This document shows positions 1-5,953 of a DNA stretch of 5,953 nt, in pieces. A program made the position numbers and the translations under genes. Position 1 is the first letter of the stretch; every line of letters starts with the position of its first letter. This DNA is from Deltaproteobacteria bacterium (GTDB lineage Bacteria > Desulfobacterota > Desulfarculia > Adiutricales > Adiutricaceae), in assembly GCA_031267005.1 (NCBI GenBank), contig JAIRZX010000030.1, positions 1 through 5,953 on the forward strand, read 5' to 3'. A model generated the notes under the pieces. That model did not search any database. It saw only the letters and a list, made by a program, of their open reading frames with translations, and was not told where the DNA came from.

Positions 1-266
1 GGCCGCTCTCGGGCAGGGTCACGGCGGGCGGCAAGGGCTTCTTCCCGCTGTCGCTCGCCAGCATGAACGTGTGGATCCTGGCCGGCGCCTCGGCGGGCAC
101 GGGCGCCATCCTGGCGCTCTCTTCGTCCCGGCCCGGCGCCTACTGCTCGGCCGCGTCGGGCTACGCGGCGCTGGCGGCGGCGTTCCTGGCGGCCGGGCCG
201 TCCCTGTCCTGGCTCTTTACCGGGGCCCTCGCCGCAGGCTGCGGGATCCTGTACTATTTTTCCTAA
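1..266 (+). CDS. C-terminal fragment of an unidentified membrane protein (5' truncated)
   Basis: The reading frame is open from base 3 to a TAA at 264-266 and gives 87 residues with no start required inside the window. After a short polar stretch containing GGKGFFPL, the sequence is strongly hydrophobic, with about three candidate membrane-spanning stretches: one starting near the NVWILAG segment, one around YAALAAAFLAAG, and a last one covering LSWLFTGALAAGCGILYYF up to the C-terminus. An ATG at 63 is in frame, but no Shine-Dalgarno-like sequence precedes it and the frame continues upstream, so I favour a truncated longer protein over a 67-residue one. I do not recognise the family. Its 135-base separation from xseB, with a strong hairpin between them, suggests it is not part of the same transcription unit. 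A transporter or other multi-span membrane protein is possible, but nothing here decides it. Confidence 0.55.
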   Translation, partial: PLSGRVTAGGKGFFPLSLASMNVWILAGASAGTGAILALSSSRPGAYCSAASGYAALAAAFLAAGPSLSWLFTGALAAGCGILYYFS

Positions 267-272
267 ACGGGA

Positions 273-278
273 TATAAC
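273..278 (+). promoter_or_regulatory. possible -10 promoter element upstream of xseB
   Basis: TATAAC at 273-278 resembles a sigma-70 -10 hexamer and sits in the only AT-rich patch of the neighbourhood, just after the stop of the upstream gene. The best -35 candidate at the expected distance, TGTACT at 250-255 with a 17-base spacer, matches the consensus at only three positions. If it is real, transcription would begin near 285 and the hairpin at 300-330 would lie in the 5' leader of the xseB-ispA-dxs message. This is a weak prediction based on position and composition. Confidence 0.22.
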
Positions 279-299
279 GGGTTTGGGAACCCGAGAATC

Positions 300-330
300 C
301 CCGCGTCCCGCGCCCCGCCCGGGACGCGGG
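300..330. terminator. strong GC hairpin, candidate terminator or leader structure
   Basis: CCCGCGTCCCG at 300-310 is perfectly complementary to CGGGACGCGGG at 320-330, giving an 11-bp stem around a 9-base loop. A smaller perfect hairpin lies just before it: CGGGTT at 278-283 pairs with AACCCG at 288-293 around TGGG. The strong stem begins 34 bases after the upstream stop and ends 71 bases before the xseB start, a natural place for termination. No T-run follows on the + strand, so a canonical intrinsic terminator is not shown. A U-poor terminator, an RNA-stabilising element, or a leader structure of the xseB message are all possible. Confidence 0.4.
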
Positions 331-401
331 CGCCGCCCTTCCCCCCGAAGCCCGCAGGCGCCGCTGGGCGCCCGTCCGCACCCGAGGATTTCAGCGAAAT
401 A

Positions 402-1115
<714 letters not shown>

Positions 1116-1137
1116 GCCCGCCGGCCGGGGCGCAGGA

Positions 1138-1143
1138 GGGAGG
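1138..1143 (+). promoter_or_regulatory. ribosome binding site that fixes the ispA start
   Basis: GGGAGG lies 9 bases before the ATG at 1153, within a longer purine-rich AGGAGGGAGG. It lies in the gap after the xseB stop. This is what identifies 1153 as the ispA start, rather than any upstream in-frame ATG lying within the xseB acidic region. Confidence 0.75.
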
Positions 1144-1152
1144 CGGGGGACG

Positions 1153-2109
1153 ATGGACGCGAACTCGGGGCCGGCTGCGGAAGCCGCGCGCGCCCCCTCC
1201 GGCGGTAACGGGGGGCGCCTATTCGGACTCTGGCGAGCCGGCGCCGCCGAGCGGGTGACCCTCGCCCTGCGAGAGAGGTTCGCCGCGATGAGGGAAACGG
1301 CCTCCCCCGAAATCTCCGCTCTCCTGGACGCCATGGAATGGACGCTCGAAGGCGGCGGGAAGCGTCTGCGGCCCCTCTTGGCCCTCGCGGCGGCCGAGGC
1401 CGTCTGCGGGGACGAGGCGCGGGGCATGCCCGCCGCGCTCGCTGTGGAGCTCATACACACCTATTCCTTAGTCCATGACGATCTGCCGGATCTGGACGAC
1501 GACTACGTGCGCCGGGGGCGCCAGGCGGCGCACGCCCGGTTCGGGCCCGCGCTGGCCATCCTCGCCGGGGACGCGCTCCAAAGCCTCGCCTTCGAGATCC
1601 TGGCCGAGGCGGGCTCCGAGCCGGGGGACGCCACCGGAGCGGCCAGGGCTCTCGCGATAGTCGCCCGCGCCGCCGGCCCCATGGGGATGGCGGGAGGCCA
1701 GGCGGAGGATCTGGCCTTCGAGGGCAAGGACCCCGATCTCGCCGGGCGCTCGGCCATGGCGAGGCGCAAGACCGGCGAGATGATAGCGGCGTCGCTGGCC
1801 TCCGGGGCGGCTTTGGCCGGCATGGCCGCCGACGGCCTGGCCGAACTCCGGCAAGCTGGGCTCGCCGCAGGCGAGGCCTTCCAGATACGGGACGACCTGC
1901 TGGACCTCGAGGGTGATCCCGAGGTCATGGGCAAGGCGACGGGATCGGACGCCAGGCGCGGCAAATCGACGCTCCTCACGGTCCTGGGCCCAGAAGGCGC
2001 CCGCAGGCGCCAAGACGAGCTGGCCGGGGAGGCTTTAAGGCTCGTAGGCGGCATGCGCTCCGAAAAGCTCAACCTTCTAGTCCGCGCCATGGTCGCGCGC
2101 GAGTCGTAG
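1153..2109 (+). CDS. ispA: (2E,6E)-farnesyl diphosphate synthase-type polyprenyl synthetase
   Basis: This 318-residue cytosolic enzyme belongs to the trans-isoprenyl diphosphate synthase family, which condenses isopentenyl diphosphate with dimethylallyl and geranyl diphosphate. The family signatures are present in order: GGGKRLRP (67-74), the first Asp-rich motif DDLPDLDDD (109-117) followed by RRG, GGQAEDL (181-187), RKTGEMI (205-211), and the second Asp-rich motif FQIRDDLLD (243-251), then GKATGSDARRGKST (260-273). The first motif has the DDxxxxD spacing, and Tyr104 sits five residues before it, as in bacterial type II farnesyl diphosphate synthases such as E. coli IspA. A C15 product is therefore favoured, although geranylgeranyl synthases with similar motifs exist. 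The start is set by the ribosome binding site; residues 1-28 are a Gly/Ala-rich lead-in. The frame is also open far upstream, but that part translates to Arg/Thr repeats antiphase to the XseB tail and is not credible. The dxs start lies 11 bases past the stop, implying co-transcription. Confidence 0.92.
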   Translation: MDANSGPAAEAARAPSGGNGGRLFGLWRAGAAERVTLALRERFAAMRETASPEISALLDAMEWTLEGGGKRLRPLLALAAAEAVCGDEARGMPAALAVELIHTYSLVHDDLPDLDDDYVRRGRQAAHARFGPALAILAGDALQSLAFEILAEAGSEPGDATGAARALAIVARAAGPMGMAGGQAEDLAFEGKDPDLAGRSAMARRKTGEMIAASLASGAALAGMAADGLAELRQAGLAAGEAFQIRDDLLDLEGDPEVMGKATGSDARRGKSTLLTVLGPEGARRRQDELAGEALRLVGGMRSEKLNLLVRAMVARES

Positions 2110-2120
2110 GGGACGCCCCG

Positions 2121-4379
2121 ATGGAAACTCGCCCGCCCACCCTCCTGGAACGCGTGGCCTCCAGGCCCAGGGATCTCCGCGGCCTGGACTCGGAGGCGCT
2201 CGCCGAACTAGCGGGCGACATCCGCCGCGAAATCATCCGCACGGTGGAAAGGAACGGCGGCCACCTGGCGTCCTCGCTGGGCGCGGTCGAACTCGTGGTG
2301 GCGCTCCACCGCGTGTTCGACCCCAGCGTCGACCGGATAATCTTCGACGTGGGCCACCAGGCCTACGCCCACAAGCTCCTATGCCCCCGGGAACCGGGCT
2401 TCAGGACCCTCAGGCTGGCCGGGGGGATTTCGGGCTTCCCGAAGCTCGCCGAGAGCGAGGCGGACGCCTTCGGGACCGGCCACAGTTCCACCTCCATCTC
2501 GGCCGCGCTGGGCCTGGCGCTCGCGAGGGATCTCAAGGGCGGTTCCAGCCGTTGCGTGGCGGTCATCGGCGACGGTGCCATGACTGGCGGCATGGCCATG
2601 GAGGCCTTGAACCACGCGGGCGGGCTCCAGACGGACATGCTGGTGGTCTTCAACGACAACCGCATGTCCATAAGCCCCAACGTTGGGGCCATAAGCCAGT
2701 ACCTGTCGCTCAAGTTGAGCACGCCCGAGCACCTTTTCCTCCGCGAGATGGTGAAGGGCACCTTGAACCGCATCATGCCGCAACGCGGCAAGCGGGTCAT
2801 CCGCCGCCTCCAGGAGGCCGAGGAAGCCTTAAAGGGCTTCCTGGTCTCCCCCAGGAGCTTCATAGCGGCGTGGGGCTTCAAGTACCTGGGCCCCATCGAC
2901 GGGCACAACCTGGACAAGCTCGTGGCGGCGCTGGCCCAGGTGAAACTCCTGAAGCGCCCGGTGTTCCTGCACGTCCTCACCACCAAGGGCAAAGGCTACG
3001 CCCCCGCCGAGGACGATCCCCTGTCCTTCCACGGCCTGGGGGCCATGAAGCCCACCGAGAAGCCCCAGGACAAGGCGCCGCCGAAGCCAGCCGCCCGCGT
3101 CGCCCCTGCGCTGTCCGCAAGCTCCGGCGCCGCCTCTGCCGGAGGCCCGGCGCCCGCCGGGGCGCCGGGGTCCCTGCTGGCGGAGGGAACCGAAGCGGCC
3201 CGTGGGGCCCCGGAAGCCGAAGGGGCACCGGGAGACGGGAAAGAGGCGCAGCCTGAGACGCTCCCGTCCGCCCCCCGCGGGACGGCGCCACCGGACCCTT
3301 CCGTCCCTCCCGCGCCCGTTGCACCCCCGGCCTCGGCTGCTTCCCCCGCTTCGCCGCCCTCCCCCGCTTCCCCGGCCGCCGCGGCCGCCCCCCGTACTTC
3401 CGTAGCCCCCGAAGGACGCGGCGGGTGCCCCCCGTCCCCGGCGGACGCCAAGACCTACACAGATGCCTTCGGACGCTGGATGGCCGCGAGGGGGCGCTCG
3501 GACCCGCTCCTTTGCGCGGTAACGGCGGCAATGAGCCAGGGCACGGGCCTGGCGGAGTTCTTCAGGGAATTCCCGGAAAGGGCCTTCGACGTCGGCATAG
3601 CCGAACAGCACGCCGTGACCATGTCCGCCGGGCTCGCCGCGGGCGGCATGCGACCGGTTTGCGCCGTGTACTCCACCTTCCTGCAGCGGGCCTTCGACCA
3701 GCTCTTCCACGACGTTGCCCTCCAGGGCCTCCCTGTGGCGTTCGCGGTGGACCGCGCCGGGCTGGTGGGGGAGGACGGCCCCACCCACCACGGGGGGCTG
3801 GACCTGTCGTACCTGCGCCTCCTGCCGGGCTTCACGGTGATGGCGCCCAAGGACGGGGCCGAACTCGCGGCCATGTTCGATCTGGCCATGTCCCTTCCCG
3901 GCCCGTCGGCGGTCCGCTACCCGCGGGGCGCCTGCCCCAGGCGCCGGGAACTCCCCTTGGCGCCCGTCGAGCCGGGCAAGGCCGAACTCATGGCCCGGGG
4001 CGACGACCTCGTGATAATCGCCGCCGGTGACTGCGCCTGGCACGCCTTCGACGCCGCCTCGGCCTTGAAGGAGGACGGAGTCTCCGCCGGGGTGGTAAAC
4101 GCGCGCTTCGTAAAGCCACTGGACGGGGATCTGATCCTGTCTGAGGCCGCTCGCACCGGCAAGCTGCTCACGGTGGAGGAGAACTCGCTCGCGGGAGGGC
4201 TCCGGGGCGCCGTGGCCGAGCTCTTGATGGGTTTCCGCGGGAGGCGCGTGGACGCCGCCTCCCTGGGTCTTCCGGACATCCCCGTCCCCCACGGCCCCCA
4301 GGCCAGGCAGAGGGCCTCGGAGGGGCTGGACGCGGCCGGGATACGGCGCGGGGCGCTCGCGCTGGCGAAGGGCTCCTGA
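2121..4379 (+). CDS. dxs: 1-deoxy-D-xylulose-5-phosphate synthase with an interdomain insertion
   Basis: Dxs condenses pyruvate and glyceraldehyde 3-phosphate using thiamine diphosphate, the first step of the MEP isoprenoid pathway, and also feeds thiamine and pyridoxal phosphate synthesis. Visible signatures are DVGHQAYAHKL (76-86, His79), GTGHSSTSISAA (118-129), the cofactor motif GDGAMTGGMAMEALNHAG (150-167) with NDNRMSIS (178-185), GPIDGHN (257-263), FHG (His304), DVGIAEQHAV with the catalytic Glu495, YSTFLQRAFDQ (517-527), DRAGLVGEDGPTHHGG (544-559) and RYPRG (599-603). The C-terminal transketolase-type domain is complete, ending near LDAAGIRRGALALAKG. At 752 residues it is about 130 longer than E. 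coli Dxs (620). Most of the excess lies between His304 and Tyr446, a stretch of about 20 residues in the E. coli enzyme. All recognisable catalytic residues are retained, so I expect activity. The start has AGGGGA at 2108-2113 overlapping the ispA stop codon, 7 bases upstream, suggesting translational coupling to ispA. Confidence 0.96.
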   Translation: METRPPTLLERVASRPRDLRGLDSEALAELAGDIRREIIRTVERNGGHLASSLGAVELVVALHRVFDPSVDRIIFDVGHQAYAHKLLCPREPGFRTLRLAGGISGFPKLAESEADAFGTGHSSTSISAALGLALARDLKGGSSRCVAVIGDGAMTGGMAMEALNHAGGLQTDMLVVFNDNRMSISPNVGAISQYLSLKLSTPEHLFLREMVKGTLNRIMPQRGKRVIRRLQEAEEALKGFLVSPRSFIAAWGFKYLGPIDGHNLDKLVAALAQVKLLKRPVFLHVLTTKGKGYAPAEDDPLSFHGLGAMKPTEKPQDKAPPKPAARVAPALSASSGAASAGGPAPAGAPGSLLAEGTEAARGAPEAEGAPGDGKEAQPETLPSAPRGTAPPDPSVPPAPVAPPASAASPASPPSPASPAAAAAPRTSVAPEGRGGCPPSPADAKTYTDAFGRWMAARGRSDPLLCAVTAAMSQGTGLAEFFREFPERAFDVGIAEQHAVTMSAGLAAGGMRPVCAVYSTFLQRAFDQLFHDVALQGLPVAFAVDRAGLVGEDGPTHHGGLDLSYLRLLPGFTVMAPKDGAELAAMFDLAMSLPGPSAVRYPRGACPRRRELPLAPVEPGKAELMARGDDLVIIAAGDCAWHAFDAASALKEDGVSAGVVNARFVKPLDGDLILSEAARTGKLLTVEENSLAGGLRGAVAELLMGFRGRRVDAASLGLPDIPVPHGPQARQRASEGLDAAGIRRGALALAKGS
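3057..3446 (+). other. low-complexity insertion between domains I and II of Dxs
   Basis: Residues about 313-442 of Dxs are dominated by Pro, Ala, Ser and Gly, with scattered Glu, Lys and Arg and a single Cys. There is no Phe, Trp, Tyr, Ile, Met, Asn or His between 312 and 445, so the segment is expected to be disordered. It is in frame and flanked by intact FHGLGAM on one side and KTYTDAFGRW on the other, so it is a true insertion and not a frameshift artefact. The last part is a run of SPAS/PASP-like units followed by five Ala. It sits at the natural linker between the first and second domains, where length changes are tolerable. Confidence 0.85.
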
Positions 4380-4396
4380 GCGGACCGCCTGACCGG

Positions 4397-4423
4397 GGCG
4401 GGCGCGCGTTCCGGCGCGCCGCC
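4397..4423. promoter_or_regulatory. GC hairpin between dxs and the prenyltransferase gene
   Basis: GGCGCGC at 4401-4407 pairs with GCGCGCC at 4414-4420 around a 6-base loop. The stem extends through GGC at 4397-4399 with GCC at 4421-4423, leaving one bulged G at 4400, for 10 pairs in all. It starts 18 bases after the dxs stop and ends 9 bases before the next ribosome binding site. There is no T-run, so a partial terminator, a processing or stability element, or chance in GC-rich DNA are all open. Confidence 0.35.
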
Positions 4424-4431
4424 ACGCCCTC

Positions 4432-4437
4432 GAGAGG
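4432..4437 (+). promoter_or_regulatory. ribosome binding site that fixes the prenyltransferase start
   Basis: GAGAGG lies 8 bases before the ATG at 4446, in a short AT-richer stretch reading GTAAACGAA. The good motif and spacing support initiation at 4446, which includes the long polar extension, rather than at an internal site close to the membrane domain. Confidence 0.7.
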
Positions 4438-4445
4438 TAAACGAA

Positions 4446-4979
4446 ATGACAGGCCGAGACGACGACGCGCTCGACAGGGATTCCCCCGCGGGCGCTCCCG
4501 GCGGACCGGGGGAGGAAACCGGCGGTTCCGGCGGAAAGACGGACGCCCCGGCCCATTCGGGGGACGAAACCGGAAACGGCGCGCCCCCCGCCGCCTCCGG
4601 CGCGGCGCCGGTCGGCGCCGGGGCTTCCGCTTTGCCGGAAAAGGCAGCCGCTTCCGTTTCGCCGGAGAAGTCCGCAGGCGATTCCCACGCTAAACCCTCT
4701 CCCGCGACGCCTCCGTCCGACATTTCGCTCTGCCCCGATCCCGGCGCCGAGCCGAATGCCCGGGACGCCCTCCAAAAGCCGGAGGAGGAGGAAAATGAAA
4801 AGGCCTCCCCAGGCGCCTCCTCGGAGAAGTCCGGGGCCGGAAAGGGCCACCGAGACGAGGGCGGGAAGGCCGGGGCCGGGAGCCCCGATTCCGGGACCGC
4901 CTTCGGCGATGCCGGGGAGCGGCGCGCGGGAAAGGCCCTGTTCGGGCCCGTCGAGCCCGAATCCAGGTCCGCCGGCGGG
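4446..4979 (+). other. low-complexity polar extension of the prenyltransferase
   Basis: These 178 codons precede the membrane domain. They are rich in Gly, Ala, Pro, Ser, Glu and Asp, begin with an acidic patch GRDDDALDRD, carry a short EEEENEK cluster, and have no Phe, Trp or Tyr until about residue 155. No signal peptide or membrane segment is visible, so the extension is expected to stay in the cytoplasm as a disordered tether. Standard UbiA-family enzymes start within a few residues of the first helix. An internal start cannot be excluded, but I see no ATG in this frame between 4446 and the domain. Confidence 0.75.
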
Positions 4980-5953
4980 ACGCTGAAGGCCTGGGTGCAG
5001 GCCTCCCGCCCCAGCTTCTACATAACCACCCTTTACCCTCTGTTCCTGGGCTTCATCGCCGCCCGAAATTCCGGCGGGGGGAAACCCGGCATCTTAATCT
5101 TCGCCCTCATCCTCGTCGCCTCCTTCCTGGTCCACCTGGCCACCAACATCGCCAACGACTACTTCGAGCACTCAGGAGGAGTGGACACCAAAAAGAGCAT
5201 AGGCGGCTCCCGTGTCATACAGGAGGGCAAGATCTCCCCCGGCGCCATCAAGAAGGCGATAGCGCTGTGCTACGCCGCGGCCTTCGTGATGGCCATAGCC
5301 ATCGTCGGTCGTAACTGGGCGCTGTGGGGCATGGTCGTCTTCGCGGCGCTCTCGAGCTTCTTCTACGTCGCCCCGCCCGTCAAGTACGGGCACAGGGCCC
5401 TGGGGGAGCTCATGGTGTTCCTGAACATGGGCGTAATCATGACCGCCGGGACCTTCATGGCACTGACCGGCGGCGTCACAGGCGAGGTGATAGCCCTCTC
5501 GCTTCCGGGAGCCTTCATGGTGGCCAACGTCCTCTACTACCAGAGCCTCCCGGAGATAGAAACGGACGCGGAGGCCGGGAAGACAACCCTCGCGGGGCTC
5601 CTGGGAAAGGAGCGCGCCGCGTTGGTCGAGCTCCTGTGGTGGCCCCTAGTCTGGCTCCTGGTGGCCGTGCTCGTCATGTGCGGGAAGCTCTCGCTCCCGG
5701 CGCTCCTTTGCCTCCTGGCCGTGCCCGTCCACGCGGTCTCCATGCGCCGGATCTGGAAGGCCGGGGACTGGCTGGCCCTGGACTCCTCGGGGTGGCTCGT
5801 GAAGATACTTTACGTCTGGACCGGACTCGCCGTCCTGGCCGGGGCCTTGTGGGACCCATTCCCCGCCGCGGCCGCCCCGCCCCCGCCCGTCGCCGGCCCC
5901 GCCCGCCCAGGGGCCGTGCCCGCGGCCCCCCCCCCCGCGGCGCCCGCCTCCGG
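4446..5953 (+). CDS. UbiA-superfamily prenyltransferase, MenA-like, with N-terminal extension (3' truncated)
   Basis: The frame is open from the ATG at 4446 to the window edge (502 complete codons, no stop). Residues about 179-469 form a multi-span membrane domain of the usual UbiA length, an integral inner-membrane enzyme that transfers a polyprenyl chain to an aromatic acceptor. It opens with WVQASRPSFYITTLYPLFLG, then the first metal/diphosphate motif NIANDYFEHSGGVD (234-247), the loop GGSRVIQEGKIS (253-264), FFYVAPPVKY (305-314), and the second motif LPEIETDAEAGKTTLAGLLG (368-387). NDY and the GGSRxIQxG loop resemble MenA-type 1,4-dihydroxy-2-naphthoate prenyltransferases more than UbiA or heme O synthase, so menaquinone synthesis is the best guess, but the acceptor is not proven. 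Residues 1-178 are polar, low-complexity and without membrane segments, with repeated PEK/SEK units. A Pro/Ala-rich tail follows Trp469 and runs off the window. Glu replaces the more usual Asp at positions 241 and 370. Confidence 0.85.
   Translation, partial: MTGRDDDALDRDSPAGAPGGPGEETGGSGGKTDAPAHSGDETGNGAPPAASGAAPVGAGASALPEKAAASVSPEKSAGDSHAKPSPATPPSDISLCPDPGAEPNARDALQKPEEEENEKASPGASSEKSGAGKGHRDEGGKAGAGSPDSGTAFGDAGERRAGKALFGPVEPESRSAGGTLKAWVQASRPSFYITTLYPLFLGFIAARNSGGGKPGILIFALILVASFLVHLATNIANDYFEHSGGVDTKKSIGGSRVIQEGKISPGAIKKAIALCYAAAFVMAIAIVGRNWALWGMVVFAALSSFFYVAPPVKYGHRALGELMVFLNMGVIMTAGTFMALTGGVTGEVIALSLPGAFMVANVLYYQSLPEIETDAEAGKTTLAGLLGKERAALVELLWWPLVWLLVAVLVMCGKLSLPALLCLLAVPVHAVSMRRIWKAGDWLALDSSGWLVKILYVWTGLAVLAGALWDPFPAAAAPPPPVAGPARPGAVPAAPPPAAPAS

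Noticed and set aside
63..266. Complete 67-residue membrane protein starting at 63
   Set aside because: There is no ribosome binding site before the ATG and the frame is open to the window edge, so a truncated longer gene is more likely.
1468..2090. Antisense open frames opposite ispA
   Set aside because: They mirror conserved IspA codons and show no recognisable motif; composition alone explains them.
2381..3256. 291-codon + strand frame inside dxs
   Set aside because: It is a shadow frame rich in Gly, Arg and Pro with no domain, lying fully within the conserved Dxs coding sequence.
3057..3446. Frameshift or mobile-element insertion in dxs
   Set aside because: The frame is continuous, with no terminal inverted repeats or target duplication apparent, and conserved Dxs motifs resume in the same frame.
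2829..4850. 673-codon open frame on the - strand overlapping dxs and the start of the prenyltransferase
   Set aside because: It lies antisense to unmistakable Dxs motifs, spans an intergenic hairpin, and its translation is Gly/Arg-rich without recognisable domains. Long antisense frames are expected in DNA this GC-rich.

Overview
This is a GC-rich bacterial window with all supported genes on the + strand. It holds an isoprenoid-biosynthesis gene cluster: the 3' end of an unidentified membrane-protein gene (to 266), xseB (402-1115), a farnesyl-diphosphate-synthase-type ispA (1153-2109), dxs (2121-4379), and a UbiA-superfamily, MenA-like membrane prenyltransferase that starts at 4446 and is still open at the window edge. 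The order xseB-ispA-dxs is a common proteobacterial arrangement. Its combination with a MenA-like enzyme carrying a GGSRxIQxG loop leads me to suggest a Desulfobacterota/deltaproteobacterial-type organism. That assignment is an inference from gene order and motif style, not from a phylogenetic marker.

Layout. 1-266 encodes the hydrophobic C-terminus of a membrane protein. 267-401 is a non-coding gap with an 11-bp perfect GC hairpin and a weak promoter-like hexamer; it probably separates the upstream gene from the operon. xseB, ispA and dxs follow with gaps of 37 and 11 bases and look co-transcribed. A 66-base gap with a second strong hairpin precedes the prenyltransferase, which has its own good ribosome binding site.

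How the genes work together. Dxs makes 1-deoxy-D-xylulose 5-phosphate, the entry metabolite of the MEP pathway and also a precursor of thiamine and pyridoxal phosphate. IspA condenses the resulting C5 units to farnesyl diphosphate. The UbiA-type enzyme attaches a longer prenyl chain to an aromatic quinone precursor in the membrane. XseB is the small subunit of exonuclease VII and appears to be a positional passenger rather than a pathway member.

The unusual theme is protein architecture. Three of the four operon proteins carry long low-complexity segments added to otherwise canonical domains: XseB has a Pro-rich linker and a roughly 110-residue Asp/Glu tail, Dxs has an insertion of about 120 residues rich in Pro, Ala, Ser and Gly between its first two domains, and the prenyltransferase has a polar 178-residue N-terminal extension plus a Pro/Ala-rich C-terminal tail. 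The XseB tail is encoded by a GAG/GAC microsatellite with progressively shorter repeat units. I found no RNA gene, insertion sequence, CRISPR array or complete novel defence or mobile system in the window.
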